Assembly: GCA_965226965.1 (NCBI GenBank)
Contig: OZ245715.1
Location: 248,001 to 312,000 of the forward strand
Reading direction: 5' to 3'
Source of the DNA: Endoryza foliicola
Lineage (GTDB): Bacteria; Bacteroidota; Bacteroidia; Chitinophagales; Chitinophagaceae
DNA: 64,000 nt
This document shows positions 32,954 to 42,149 of this stretch, one piece after another. The position numbers and the translations under genes were made by a program. Numbering within the stretch: position 1 is the first letter of the stretch; every line of letters starts with the position of its first letter. The notes under the pieces are model-generated. The model did not search any database and was not told the origin of the DNA. It saw only the letters and a list, made by a program, of their open reading frames with translations.

Positions 32954-33796
32954 CTAAGATAGTGATCTTATAATACCAATTACATCTTCCGCTCCCAACC
33001 CTTTGTTCTGCGCCTCTTGATACGATTCAATGGCAACTGCACCCAATGGATAAACGGCACCAGCCGATTTAGCGAGTAATACATCTTTTAACATCAGATC
33101 TAGGGCAAATGCAGGTTGGTATTCATGAGCGTTCAATAGCGGAGTTTTGATTTTTGTAGCACCGCTACCCACGGCACTTTCATTGATGATATCGAGCAAT
33201 GCGCTGCGCTCCACTCCCAATTTTTCTGCAACCAATACACCTTCCGCCAATCCTTGATACAGAATTGAAAGAAAATAGTTGATTGCAATCTTCGCAGCCA
33301 GTCCTTTTCCATTTACACCAAGGTGTTTCACCAGTCGACCCATTTTTTCAAAGTAAGGCATGGCTCTTTCTAAGTCGGAGGTTTCACCACCCACCATAAT
33401 AATTAAAGTGCCGTCAGCAGCCGGTTTCGTACTTCCTGCTACCGGTGCATCTAAGAGCGAAGCACGATGAGTTTTTAGCTTTTCACTCAAGGAAACAGAC
33501 AACTGCTGAGAGATGGTGCTCATATCAATAAAGAGCTTTCCTTTTACATCTACCGAAAGTGCTTTAGTATATACTTCTTCAACGGAAGCGTCATTGGTGA
33601 GCATGGTGATGATAATATCGGATTGACTTACTAATTCCTCTATTGTTGCAGCTTTCTTCGTAGAACTTTTAAAGGCATCGGTTTTTCCGACTGTTCTGTT
33701 GTACACACTCAAATCGAAACCCGCTTTTTCTAAATTGAGCGCCATTGGCAATCCCATATTGCCCAATCCAATAAATCCAACTCTTTCAGTAGCCAT
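32954..33796 (-). CDS. 3-hydroxyisobutyrate dehydrogenase-like NAD(P)-dependent oxidoreductase
   Basis: 280 residues. The Rossmann start VGFIGLGNMGLPMALNLEKAG is followed by the family signature region TMLTNDASVEEVY, the substrate-binding DAPVAGSTKPAADGTL, and the catalytic Lys in GKGLAAKIAINYF. The family oxidises 3-hydroxy acids or reduces semialdehydes such as glyoxylate or succinic semialdehyde; the exact substrate is open. It is convergent with the PLP enzyme with only 6 bp between the stops. Confidence 0.88.
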   Translation of the reverse strand: MATERVGFIGLGNMGLPMALNLEKAGFDLSVYNRTVGKTDAFKSSTKKAATIEELVSQSDIIITMLTNDASVEEVYTKALSVDVKGKLFIDMSTISQQLSVSLSEKLKTHRASLLDAPVAGSTKPAADGTLIIMVGGETSDLERAMPYFEKMGRLVKHLGVNGKGLAAKIAINYFLSILYQGLAEGVLVAEKLGVERSALLDIINESAVGSGATKIKTPLLNAHEYQPAFALDLMLKDVLLAKSAGAVYPLGAVAIESYQEAQNKGLGAEDVIGIIRSLS

Positions 33797-33894
33797 GAGA
33801 ATAAATTTTATGTGAAGGTAGGAAGGAAAGAGCTTGTGAATTCTTTATATGAATTCGAATCACGGAAATTAACCAATCAAAAACAACTAATGTG

Positions 33895-34025
33895 CGACCC
33901 CTACAGGGTCGTATTACCCTACTAACGATATTCATTGCTGCTACTAATGTTCGACCCCTACAGGGTCGTGTTGCCCTGTTAACGATATTCATTACCGCTA
34001 CTAATGTTCGACGCCTACAGCGTCG
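33895..34025. repeat. Three-copy palindrome array with compensatory change
   Basis: Core copies at 33895-33911 and 33952-33968 read CGACCCCTACAGGGTCG. The copy at 34009-34025 reads CGACGCCTACAGCGTCG. Copies are exactly 57 bp apart and share the intervening sequence (a TAACGATATTCATT block and CTACTAATGTT). The third copy changes both members of one base pair (C-G to G-C), keeping the stem. Related palindromes lie at 24797-24863. Confidence 0.9.
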
Positions 34026-34085
34026 TTAAATCCAGCTCTGAATCGTTTCCAATGAAAAATATATCTATCCTATCCAACTAAATCA

Positions 34086-34124
34086 CTAATCCTGTGAATC
34101 CTTTAATCCTGTAAATCCTGATCA
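34086..34124 (+). repeat. 37-bp ATCCT-rich dispersed repeat, copy 3
   Basis: Nearly identical to copy 2 at 27560-27597, including the terminal TGATCA. It abuts the T-tract side of the tsf terminator. Confidence 0.8.
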
Positions 34125-34157
34125 AACGAAAAGAGCCCCCGGAATTCCGGGGGCTCT
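34124..34157 (-). terminator. Terminator of the rplM-rpsI-rpsB-tsf operon
   Basis: AGAGCCCCCGG (34132-34142) pairs perfectly with CCGGGGGCTCT (34147-34157) around AATT. On the minus strand it is followed by TTTTCGTTT. Confidence 0.92.
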
Positions 34158-34180
34158 CACATATTTCTTAACGAAGGAGA

Positions 34181-35017
34181 TTATCCTAAAGCAACGCGTT
34201 TGAATTCGGTTACTTTGTAATCACCAGCGCTCTTCAAGTAGTCACCTACAGTTTTGCTGCTGTCTTTTACGAAAGCTTGGCTTAACAAAGTGCTCTCTTT
34301 GAAGAAGGCATTCAATTTACCTTCAGCGATCTTAGCGATCATTTCATCGGGTTTGCCTGCCATTTTAGGATCGTTCTTAATTTGTTCTGTAACGATAGCA
34401 CGCTCTCTTTCGATTACGCTAGCATCTACTCCTGAAGGATCTACAGCTACAGGGCTCATCGCAGCAATTTGCATTGCTACATCCTTACCTGTTTCAGCAG
34501 ATTCTTTATCCATTCCCACCAATACACCCAAACGGTTTGCACCGTGAATGTAAGAAGCAACGTATGGAGCATCTACACGCTCAAATTTGGTAATACCGAT
34601 TTTCTCACCGATAGAAGCCAATTTGTCGTTTACTAAGTCAGCAACTTTAGCACCGTTGATTGAAACAGCGTTCAATTCATCTAATGATTTCACGTTGTTT
34701 GCAACGGCAGCATCCATAATTGATTGAGCGAACGCAACGAAGTCAGCATTTTTACTAACGAAGTCTGTTTCACAGCTCACACAAAGAGTGATACCGGTTT
34801 TGTTGTCTGCAGTAGTTTTCGCCAACACCACACCTTCTTTCGCTTCACGATCACCTCTTAATGCAGCAACTTTAGCACCTTTCTTACGCAACCAGTCGAT
34901 TGCTGCTTCAAAATCACCGTTTGATTCTGTAAGCGCTTTACGACAATCCATCATACCGGCACCGGTAGCTTGACGGAGTTTATTGATATCGGCTGCAGAT
35001 ATAGTTACAGTTGACAT
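34181..35017 (-). CDS. tsf: Translation elongation factor Ts
   Basis: 278 residues. It recycles EF-Tu by GDP/GTP exchange. The N-terminal UBA-like domain ITAADINKLRQATGAGMMDC-type (here ISAADINKLRQATGAGMMDC) and KALTESNGDFEAAIDWLRKKG are followed by the conserved CVSCETDFVSKNADF, which contacts EF-Tu. It is the last gene of the ribosomal operon, 41 bp after rpsB. Confidence 0.97.
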   Translation of the reverse strand: MSTVTISAADINKLRQATGAGMMDCRKALTESNGDFEAAIDWLRKKGAKVAALRGDREAKEGVVLAKTTADNKTGITLCVSCETDFVSKNADFVAFAQSIMDAAVANNVKSLDELNAVSINGAKVADLVNDKLASIGEKIGITKFERVDAPYVASYIHGANRLGVLVGMDKESAETGKDVAMQIAAMSPVAVDPSGVDASVIERERAIVTEQIKNDPKMAGKPDEMIAKIAEGKLNAFFKESTLLSQAFVKDSSKTVGDYLKSAGDYKVTEFKRVALG

Positions 35018-35058
35018 ATCTTTTATATTAAAATGTTTATTGATAAAATACCATTCGC

Positions 35059-35928
35059 TTATTTACCAGCTGGGCGACGGCTGGCACCACCGGGAACACG
35101 GCGTTTTTGACCGCCTCTGTTACCACCACCGCGACCACCACGGCCACCTTCAGCTTCTGCTTCAGCTTGTAAACGAGCTGCTTTCTTTTCTTTTTCATCA
35201 TCACTTGATTCTTCTACTTCTTCATCTTTAGCAGCTTGTCTTTCAGCCAATCCTTCTGCAATTGCAGCAGTGATGTACTGAGTAATGATAGCGATTGATT
35301 TAGTAGCATCGTCGTTCGCAGGAATAGCGAAATCAACTTTGTTAGGGTCGCAGTTCGTATCTACCATACCGAAGGTAGTGATACCAAGGCGCTTAGCTTC
35401 AGCCAAAGCGATGTGCTCGTGGCCAATATCGATGATGAACAAAGCAGCAGGAACACGTCCTAATTGAGCGATACCACCCAATACTTTATCCATTTTATCG
35501 CGGTCACGACCCAAAGTCAAACGCTCTTTTTTAGTAAGGCTTTCAGCGCTACCGTCGTTCAACATTTTATCGATGCTCTGCATTTTCTTCACACTCTTAC
35601 GAACGGTATTGAAGTTAGTTAACATACCACCCAACCAACGTTCTGTTGCGTAAGGCATGTTTACTTTTCTAGCACATTCTGTAACGATCTCTTTAGCTTG
35701 TTTTTTAGTACCAACAAACATGATCTTCTTTCCACTACGTGCCATTTGTTTCATAGCAGCAGCAGCTTCTTGCAAGCTTTCAGTGGTTTTGTTAAGATCG
35801 ATGATATGAATACCTTTCTTCTCAGCGAAGATATAAGGCAACATTTTAGGGTTCCACTTCTTACGCAGGTGACCGAAGTGTACACCGGCTTCTAAAAGTT
35901 GTTGTTGAAGAGAAGTGTTGTTTTCCAT
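35059..35928 (-). CDS. rpsB: 30S ribosomal protein S2 with Arg/Gly-rich C-terminal tail
   Basis: 289 residues. The core (1-~235) is standard S2: LLEAGVHFGHLRKKWNPKM, IHIIDLNKTTESLQEA, RWLGGMLTNFNTVRKS, and FIIDIGHEHIALAEAKRLGI. Beyond the usual end there is an acidic stretch (DEEVEESSDDEKEK) and then a tail rich in Gly and Arg (GGRGGRGGGNRGG and KRRVPGG). Such tails occur in some Bacteroidota S2 proteins; the tail may contact rRNA. It is located between rpsI and tsf. Confidence 0.96.
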   Translation of the reverse strand: MENNTSLQQQLLEAGVHFGHLRKKWNPKMLPYIFAEKKGIHIIDLNKTTESLQEAAAAMKQMARSGKKIMFVGTKKQAKEIVTECARKVNMPYATERWLGGMLTNFNTVRKSVKKMQSIDKMLNDGSAESLTKKERLTLGRDRDKMDKVLGGIAQLGRVPAALFIIDIGHEHIALAEAKRLGITTFGMVDTNCDPNKVDFAIPANDDATKSIAIITQYITAAIAEGLAERQAAKDEEVEESSDDEKEKKAARLQAEAEAEGGRGGRGGGNRGGQKRRVPGGASRRPAGK

Positions 35929-36017
35929 TTTTCTTGTATAAAAAGTTTACAATGTTTTTTTCGATGTAAGATGAGTTCCGCAAGAACCATCCACACAGTT
36001 GGAATACCCAACCGATA

Positions 36018-36407
36018 TTAACGTTTACTGAACTGGAAGCTTCTACGGGCTTTCTTATGACCGAACTTCTTACGTTCAACAGAACGAGGATCTCTTTTCA
36101 GGATGCCCGCTGCTTTCAAAGCAGGACGTAACTCTGGGTTCATTTCAACCAAAGCACGACCAATACCTAATTTAGCAGCTTCTGCCTGACCTTTGATACC
36201 ACCACCGGCAGCATTGATCTTAACATCTAATTTATCAGAAAGCTGAGCCACTTTCAAAGGCAACTCAACCTGATTTTGAAGGTATACTAAAGAGAAATAT
36301 TCTTTGTAGTTTTTATCGTTCACAGTAATGTTACCGCTACCCTTTGAAATAAATACGCGGGTTACAGCTTCTTTACGACGACCTACACCATTTTTTTGCT
36401 TTTCCAT
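36018..36407 (-). CDS. rpsI: 30S ribosomal protein S9
   Basis: 129 residues. NGVGRRKEAVTRVFISKGSG at the start, GGGIKGQAEAAKLGIGRAL in the middle, and the basic C-terminus RDPRSVERKKFGHKKARRSFQFSKR that reaches toward the tRNA in the P site. It follows rplM by 69 bp on the minus strand. Confidence 0.98.
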   Translation of the reverse strand: MEKQKNGVGRRKEAVTRVFISKGSGNITVNDKNYKEYFSLVYLQNQVELPLKVAQLSDKLDVKINAAGGGIKGQAEAAKLGIGRALVEMNPELRPALKAAGILKRDPRSVERKKFGHKKARRSFQFSKR

Positions 36408-36476
36408 TTTTATTTAAGCTTTAAGTCGTTTGCCTTTTCGGCGCACAACTGATGAGATGTTTTAGTTTCGTTTAAA

Positions 36477-36920
36477 TTAGAACTTCAACTCTTTGGGTTG
36501 TTGTGCTCCATGCTGATGCTCAGCGCCGGCATACACAAATAACTTCTTGATCATCTTACGACCCAAACGGTTCTTTGGTAACATACCGCGTACCGCTCTT
36601 TCCAACAAAGCTTCAGGACGACGTTTCAACAAATCTTTAGCGATCTCAATTTTTTGACCACCAGGATAACCCGAGAAAGTGATGTACTCTTTCTCTTCCA
36701 TTTTGTTTCCTGTGAACTTAACCTTGTCTGCATTGATAATAATCACATAATCTCCGCAATCAACATGTGGCGTATAATATGCCTTGTTCTTACCACGAAG
36801 AACTGAAGCAATTCTAGCACACATGCGTCCCACGGTTTGATTGGTACCGTCAACAACATACCAATTACGTTGTACGGTAGCCGCATTCGCATGTTTGGTA
36901 GTGAAATGTAGTTTACTCAT
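36477..36920 (-). CDS. rplM: 50S ribosomal protein L13
   Basis: 147 residues with WYVVDGTNQTVGRMCARIAS, CGDYVIIINADKVKFTG, and the signature AVRGMLPKNRLGRKMIKKL. It is the first gene of the rplM-rpsI-rpsB-tsf operon. In other bacteria L13 or its partner controls this operon; the ~100-nt leader upstream is a possible site. Confidence 0.98.
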   Translation of the reverse strand: MSKLHFTTKHANAATVQRNWYVVDGTNQTVGRMCARIASVLRGKNKAYYTPHVDCGDYVIIINADKVKFTGNKMEEKEYITFSGYPGGQKIEIAKDLLKRRPEALLERAVRGMLPKNRLGRKMIKKLFVYAGAEHQHGAQQPKELKF

Positions 36921-37054
36921 TTTAATAACTTTTTACCGGTATTCACCGATGCGTTTAAAAAATAGAACAGACGCGCCATCCCGCTTTTCTGCCCCCTCTA
37001 ACCCTATTTTCATAGCCTAAAGGGACGCAAAGATAACCATCTCCATTCTCTCAA
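36921..37054 (-). promoter_or_regulatory. rplM promoter and ~100-nt leader
   Basis: On the minus strand TTG (37052-37054), 16 nt, then TATCTTTG (37028-37035) form a near-consensus promoter. The leader from about 37024 to 36921 can form small hairpins (CCCT/AGGG; CGGT-GAAT-ACCG near 36935-36946), compatible with a ribosomal-protein autoregulatory leader, but no known motif was recognised. The remainder of the gap, to 37232, shows nothing further. Confidence 0.5.
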
Positions 37055-37232
37055 CCTAAATTTCTACAAGCTATTTTTACGGCAGCCTTCACAACTCACT
37101 GATTATCAATAAATATTTTGTAACATAATAAATATCGTATCAAACAGACACTGATTATCAACACATTAGAAACAACAGTAAAATAGTCATTTTTGCCACT
37201 CTTTCGCTTAAATTGCTGCTCATTTCATTCTT

Positions 37233-37832
37233 ATGTCATTACACCTCGGAAGAACAAGCTTCGGTAAACCCGAAAACAAAGGAAATTTGCTCTCCCTCGA
37301 TGAAGCCAATGCCCTTCTGGAAGAATGGGTGCCCAATGAACGCCTGCGACTGCACATGAAACAAGTGGCCGCCGTTATGAAAGCTTGGGCCCTCGAAAAA
37401 GAAGGCGCCGATGAAATCACCGCTCGTAAATGGGAACTCGCCGGCTTATTGCACGATGCCGATTGGGAGAAATACCCCAACGATCATTGCCGTATCATCA
37501 TCGAAGAACTAGAAGCACGCAATATTGATCCCGACATCATCCAATGCATCGCTTCGCATGGCCCTCGTCATTTTGGCGTACAGCCCGTTTCAGTAATGGA
37601 CAAAATGATCTATGTATTCGATGAACTCTCCGGTTTCATACATGCCGCAGCTCTTATTCGCCCCACCCGTTACGAAGGGATGGACGTAAAGAGCGTATTG
37701 AAGAAACTAAAAACAGCCTCCTTTGCCGCACAAGTAAATAGAGAGGAAATTCAAGAAGCCATTGCTAGTACGAATGCTCCTATTGAAACGTATATAGAAT
37801 TTATTTTAACTCATCAAGCCTCCGTAAAATGA
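37233..37832 (+). CDS. HD-domain phosphohydrolase-like protein
   Basis: 199 residues. An HD fold is indicated by RLHMKQVAAVMKAWA (first His), LAGLLHDADWEKY (HD pair) and ASHGPRHFG, with a further Asp in MDKMIYVFDELSGFI. These provide the four metal ligands (H...HD...D). Small stand-alone HD proteins hydrolyse nucleotides or phosphomonoesters; the substrate is unknown. No clear promoter box is visible. Confidence 0.82.
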   Translation: MSLHLGRTSFGKPENKGNLLSLDEANALLEEWVPNERLRLHMKQVAAVMKAWALEKEGADEITARKWELAGLLHDADWEKYPNDHCRIIIEELEARNIDPDIIQCIASHGPRHFGVQPVSVMDKMIYVFDELSGFIHAAALIRPTRYEGMDVKSVLKKLKTASFAAQVNREEIQEAIASTNAPIETYIEFILTHQASVK

Positions 37833-37892
37833 CAGGCCGGAAGCAAGCATCCTTTGTCATTGTTATGTACCTTTACGTCAATTGATTTGAAT

Positions 37893-38804
37893 ATGAAAAA
37901 GATCTTCTTGGCAACTCTTGGAATCCTACTCATTGCCATTGCATGCACCTATATATTTATTCCTACCACCCTTAAGGTTTCTACCGAAGTACCCGCTAAT
38001 GCAAATCAATTTGCAGTGTTTCGAATGATATCATCAGAACAGAATTGGAAGAATTGGTTCCCATCAAGCTCCGGCGAATTCCAGTTTGCATTTGGCACGC
38101 CCTCATACAATAGTCAAGAAGTAATGATCAAAACAGATCCAAGCAAACCAATGATTGGAAGTCAAATGCAGGTGGTTTCTATTGATGCAGATTCTGTTTC
38201 AATTGGCTGGGAATGCTCTTGGAACATCGGCTACAATCCCTGGGTTAGATATACTGAATACAAAAAGGCCACCAAGCTGCTGAATACGATGAATCAGGTT
38301 CTTGATTCTCTCAAACAGTTTGTTGAGAAGAAATCGAATATTTATGGTTACGAAATCAGAGAGGCTAAAGTGAAAGACACCGTTTTAATGGCTACAAAAT
38401 TTGAAACTATTGGATATCCCGATGTTGCAACTATTTACAAAAACATAAATACAATTCGATCCTATATTGCCAAAAATGGAGCTAAAGAAACCAATTATCC
38501 AATGTTGCATTTTTCTGATATGGGCAACAATACAATTGAAACAATGATTGGAATTCCAACAAACAAAATACTCCCAGATACAAAAACTATATTTCTCAAG
38601 CGATTGATTCTTGGAAACATTCTAGAAGGGGAAGTAAAAGGTGGACCGTACACAACAAAACAAGCGCTTAAACAAGCGGAAGTTTATATTCGGGACTACA
38701 AAAAAACGCCTCCAGCTATTCCCTTCGAAATGCTGGTAACAGACAGATCTGCTGAACCGGATACCAGTAAATGGATAACAAGAATATACTACCCTATTTT
38801 TTAA
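37893..38804 (+). CDS. SRPBCC plus GyrI-like effector-binding domain protein, membrane-anchored
   Basis: 303 residues from the ATG at 37893 (MKKIFLATLGILLIAIACTY), preferred because it begins with a hydrophobic signal anchor; the longer reading adds 13 residues. Residues ~25-125 resemble an SRPBCC domain (VPANANQFAVFRMISSEQNW). The C-terminal half (YGYEIREAKVKDTVLMATKF, PDVATIYKNINTIRSYI, ending PFEMLVTDRSAEPDTSKWIT) fits an AraC-effector/GyrI-like ligand-binding domain. It probably binds a small ligand in the periplasm. Its 3' end overlaps that of the convergent gene by 11 bp. Confidence 0.7.
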   Translation: MKKIFLATLGILLIAIACTYIFIPTTLKVSTEVPANANQFAVFRMISSEQNWKNWFPSSSGEFQFAFGTPSYNSQEVMIKTDPSKPMIGSQMQVVSIDADSVSIGWECSWNIGYNPWVRYTEYKKATKLLNTMNQVLDSLKQFVEKKSNIYGYEIREAKVKDTVLMATKFETIGYPDVATIYKNINTIRSYIAKNGAKETNYPMLHFSDMGNNTIETMIGIPTNKILPDTKTIFLKRLILGNILEGEVKGGPYTTKQALKQAEVYIRDYKKTPPAIPFEMLVTDRSAEPDTSKWITRIYYPIF

Positions 38805-41800
38805 TTGAAATGGTAGGTTTCAATTGAATCAACCGAACGCTGTCGTTATTCTTTGCTACTAAAAACGAATTCAGTTGTGCCACTTTTATTGGAGTTAACT
38901 GACGCACTTCACCACTCAAGGCCCTGCCTTTTAACATAAAGGGAAGCCATTGATTGTTGTTCTTATTCAATAATACGGTTCCATAGTTGGCGTCGTACCT
39001 CCCCATCTGAATATTGGCATGATAGAAATTGCCCGTCAGCAACAAATCAAGTTTCCCGTCTTTATCAAAATCTTCTGCCAATATATTCCGTATGGGCGAC
39101 AATTGAGCCATCCAAGGCAATGCTTGTGCTTTAAAATTTCCTTTCCCATCGTTTACATACACAACCGATTCGAAAAAATTCGCTGTACGTATCAAAGCAC
39201 TGTTCAACTTTGCCGGCTCAAACATCTCATCCAACTTCGCCTTCGCGAAATCTTCTGCATACAAAAACTTCTTCTTTATAAGTGGCAATTGTTTCTGCAA
39301 TTCTTCTTTATTCGCAAAAGGAACTTCTTCGCCTCCAAGATAATAGGTTAGAATTTGTTCTTTCTTACCATTGCCATCGAAATCTTGAAAATACATCCTT
39401 ACTGGCTCTTTCTTGGTTGCTTTTAACCTACTGTTCAACCCAAGATTTCCGGCCACAATATCAAGATCTCCGTCATTGTCTATATCCGCAGATTTTACCT
39501 TGTACCACCAGCCCTTCTCCTCGCCCACTAGTTTCCTTTCAAATCCATTGTTTGTTTTCTTAAACCATAATACGTTACCCCATTCAAGCGAGAGCAGTAA
39601 ATCTGTTTTACCGTCTTTATCTAAATCCACCCATTCTGCATCGGTAACCATCCCAACGTCTTGTAACTCAGCATTCCATTTAGTTGTAACATCTGTGAAA
39701 TGACCGGTTCCATCGTTCTTAAGCAAATAAGAAAGTGGACGATCCCCGTAATCGAAGGGTACAGTTCTTCCACCAATGAAAATATCTATAGCGCCATCTC
39801 CATCGAAATCGTTCAGTACTAAAGCTCCCGGAGTAGTATAAACGTTGTTGAATGCATTTGCAATTTCCGTTAACATCCCTTTCCCATCGTTTGCAAAAGC
39901 TCGAGGGCTTTGATGAACATCGTTGCCATAAAACTCATTTCCAGCGTCACCCAAAATAAGGTCCTGCGTTCCATCTTTGTTAATGTCAGCCCAAACAGCC
40001 ATGGCTTCTTCAAACATGGTATCCGCTTCTAAGGCTGGTTGAGGTAGTCGTTTAAACTTACCATCTATTGTTTGAAGGTATACTCCGGGCTGGTAAGTTT
40101 TGGAGGCGCCAATAAAGAAGTCTTCTAAGCCGTCTCCATTAATATCTTTCACTGCCAGCGCCGGGCCCTCTCTAGAAATCATCTGAGGAATCAATGGCTC
40201 TCTATCAAACTCATTAAAAAGATTCTCTTCATGCTTAATTGCCAATCCGGCCCTAGCTGTAATATCAGTAACCTCCAAAGGAAGTTGCACATTAAAATGA
40301 CCGGCATAGTCAAAAACAGGCAAATCTTTTGCAAACGAAAGGTTGATCATTTCTCCTTTAGTCAAATCCAATTTTTGATAGGTATTATTGGGCCAAATCA
40401 GAAAAGCGGAATCTATTTTTTCAGGCCCAACTGCTATGGTCATCGGAACTTCCATCGAGCTCTGAAAGCCTTTCACCGGAAACTTCTCAAACGACTTCAA
40501 CAATTCCTTTTGATACACCAGTACCCTTGCACCAATTGCCTTGAGATTTAAGGAGTCGCCTTTTAGTGAGAGCGTAATAGAGGGGTGCTCCTTTTTATCA
40601 TTGGTAGTGTTCTTATAAATGAGCACAGGATCGTCAACATTGTTCACCACGATATCGAGATCACCATCATTATCAAGATCGGCATATACAGAGCCATTAG
40701 AAAAAGTTGGCTGGTCCCCTTTGATTCGTCCTGTAAGGTCTTCAAACTGCAAATTTTTCTTATTGAGGAAGAAACGGTTGGGAAGTTTGATCTCAGGAAA
40801 TTTCTTTAGCAAGGCCATGTCCTTATCCTCAAGTGTATTCTCTCGAATTTTTGCCTGCAGTTCTTCGTTTGAAACAAAACTAACATAGTCGATGTCGTTC
40901 AGTCGTTTTGGAATGCCGTTCGAAATGAACAAATCCTTCCATCCATCATTATCAAAATCCATCCATAATGGGGCCCAACTCCAATCAGTGGCATACACGC
41001 CTGAATACAATCCCACCTCGCTAAATTGTCCATTTCCTTGATTCCATTGTAAATTATTCCGAGTGTATTGATGGTTGTAGCCAAACCCAATTTTGTAGTT
41101 GAATAAATTATAAGAATCTTCGCCTAATGACCTGCGTAAAATATAGGAGTCGGAAGGAAGCATGTCCATTGATATGATCTCCGGTGCACCATCGTTGTTG
41201 GCATCGGCAACATCTACTCCCATCGAGAATTGACTGGTGTGCAGAATCTGATCTCTCAACACTTCTTTAAAAGTTCCATTCTTTTGATTGATATAGAGAT
41301 AATCATTTTCATGAAAATCATTCCCTATATAAAGATCAGGATAGCCGTCGTTGTTGATGTCACTTGTTGCTATTCCCAAACCATATCCGATGATGGAACT
41401 ATTGATGCCAACCGTTCGAGTGATTTCTGTGAATCGACCGCCTTCGTTTTTGTAAAAGCGATCACCTGCTAAACTATCGTAGGTGTTCTCGTATGTTTTT
41501 CTTTCTGAAAAAGTTCCATTGAATCGAAGCGAATGGTTCATCAGGTACATGTCTAAATCACCATCCAAATCGTAGTCGAAAAAAGCCGCTTGCGTAGAGA
41601 ATCCGGAAAAGGCTAACCCCATTTCAGTTGCCATATCCTTATACAGGGGTATACCTTCTTTTGAAATGGACTGACAGATCAAAAACTGATTCTTGCTCTT
41701 CAAAGTCTCAAAGTTACCAACCCTGCAAATGTAGATATCGAGCATTCCGTCGTGATTGATGTCTACAACCGATACACCGGTAGACCATCCTCCATCATTT

Positions 41801-42144
41801 GGGATCGCAGCTTTCTCAGAAACATCTTCGAATTTCAACTTTCCACGGTTGAGATATAATTTGTTTTGAACCTGATTTCCTGAAAAAAACAAATCAATAG
41901 AACCATCATTATTAAAATCGCCTGCACCTACTCCCGCCCCATTGTAGAAGTACATGTATTTAAACATATTGAAGCTGGCTGTGGGAGTCAACTTATTTGT
42001 AAAATTGATTCCGGATTCGTTTTCTTTCACTACCTCGAACAAAGCGGGCACATCTGATTTTGATGTGCATGCCACCATTAAAAAGGCACTCATCAACAAT
42101 CCTAAAAACAACCGAAAGGTTTTATATACCAACAACTGATTCAT
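38794..42144 (-). CDS. FG-GAP/VCBS-repeat lipoprotein with ASPIC/UnbV domain (copy 2)
   Basis: 1,116 residues. The signal peptide ends in a lipobox LMVAC-TSKS. Many FG-GAP/VCBS repeats with calcium-type DxDxDG loops follow (DFNNDGSIDLFF, DINHDGMLDIYI, DYDLDGDLDMYL and more), in two blocks (about 30-490 and 640-1080), separated by an ASPIC/UnbV-like module (IGARVLVYQKELL, FPVKGFQSSMEVPMTIAVG). Beta-propeller surface lipoproteins of this type are frequently encoded next to SusC/SusD and are thought to help bind or present substrate; the exact role is unknown. It is the last gene of the susC-susD operon, 5 bp after its paralogue. Confidence 0.85.
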   Translation of the reverse strand: MNQLLVYKTFRLFLGLLMSAFLMVACTSKSDVPALFEVVKENESGINFTNKLTPTASFNMFKYMYFYNGAGVGAGDFNNDGSIDLFFSGNQVQNKLYLNRGKLKFEDVSEKAAIPNDGGWSTGVSVVDINHDGMLDIYICRVGNFETLKSKNQFLICQSISKEGIPLYKDMATEMGLAFSGFSTQAAFFDYDLDGDLDMYLMNHSLRFNGTFSERKTYENTYDSLAGDRFYKNEGGRFTEITRTVGINSSIIGYGLGIATSDINNDGYPDLYIGNDFHENDYLYINQKNGTFKEVLRDQILHTSQFSMGVDVADANNDGAPEIISMDMLPSDSYILRRSLGEDSYNLFNYKIGFGYNHQYTRNNLQWNQGNGQFSEVGLYSGVYATDWSWAPLWMDFDNDGWKDLFISNGIPKRLNDIDYVSFVSNEELQAKIRENTLEDKDMALLKKFPEIKLPNRFFLNKKNLQFEDLTGRIKGDQPTFSNGSVYADLDNDGDLDIVVNNVDDPVLIYKNTTNDKKEHPSITLSLKGDSLNLKAIGARVLVYQKELLKSFEKFPVKGFQSSMEVPMTIAVGPEKIDSAFLIWPNNTYQKLDLTKGEMINLSFAKDLPVFDYAGHFNVQLPLEVTDITARAGLAIKHEENLFNEFDREPLIPQMISREGPALAVKDINGDGLEDFFIGASKTYQPGVYLQTIDGKFKRLPQPALEADTMFEEAMAVWADINKDGTQDLILGDAGNEFYGNDVHQSPRAFANDGKGMLTEIANAFNNVYTTPGALVLNDFDGDGAIDIFIGGRTVPFDYGDRPLSYLLKNDGTGHFTDVTTKWNAELQDVGMVTDAEWVDLDKDGKTDLLLSLEWGNVLWFKKTNNGFERKLVGEEKGWWYKVKSADIDNDGDLDIVAGNLGLNSRLKATKKEPVRMYFQDFDGNGKKEQILTYYLGGEEVPFANKEELQKQLPLIKKKFLYAEDFAKAKLDEMFEPAKLNSALIRTANFFESVVYVNDGKGNFKAQALPWMAQLSPIRNILAEDFDKDGKLDLLLTGNFYHANIQMGRYDANYGTVLLNKNNNQWLPFMLKGRALSGEVRQLTPIKVAQLNSFLVAKNNDSVRLIQLKPTISIKK

Positions 42145-42149
42145 TTCTT

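Larger units (their letters stand above)
33797..34180. other. 384-bp repeat-rich intergenic region
   Basis: No gene. It contains three palindromes in a 57-bp-period array (33895-34025), one 37-bp ATCCT repeat (34086-34124) and the tsf terminator (34132-34157). Confidence 0.8.

Noticed and set aside
33786..33992. ORF with repeated RPCRGRTLV-like peptide
   Set aside because: It is the translation of the palindromic repeat array in one frame; the periodicity is that of the DNA repeat, not of a protein.
33895..34025. CRISPR-like regular repeats
   Set aside because: Only three 17-bp palindromes with conserved, not unique, intervening sequence.
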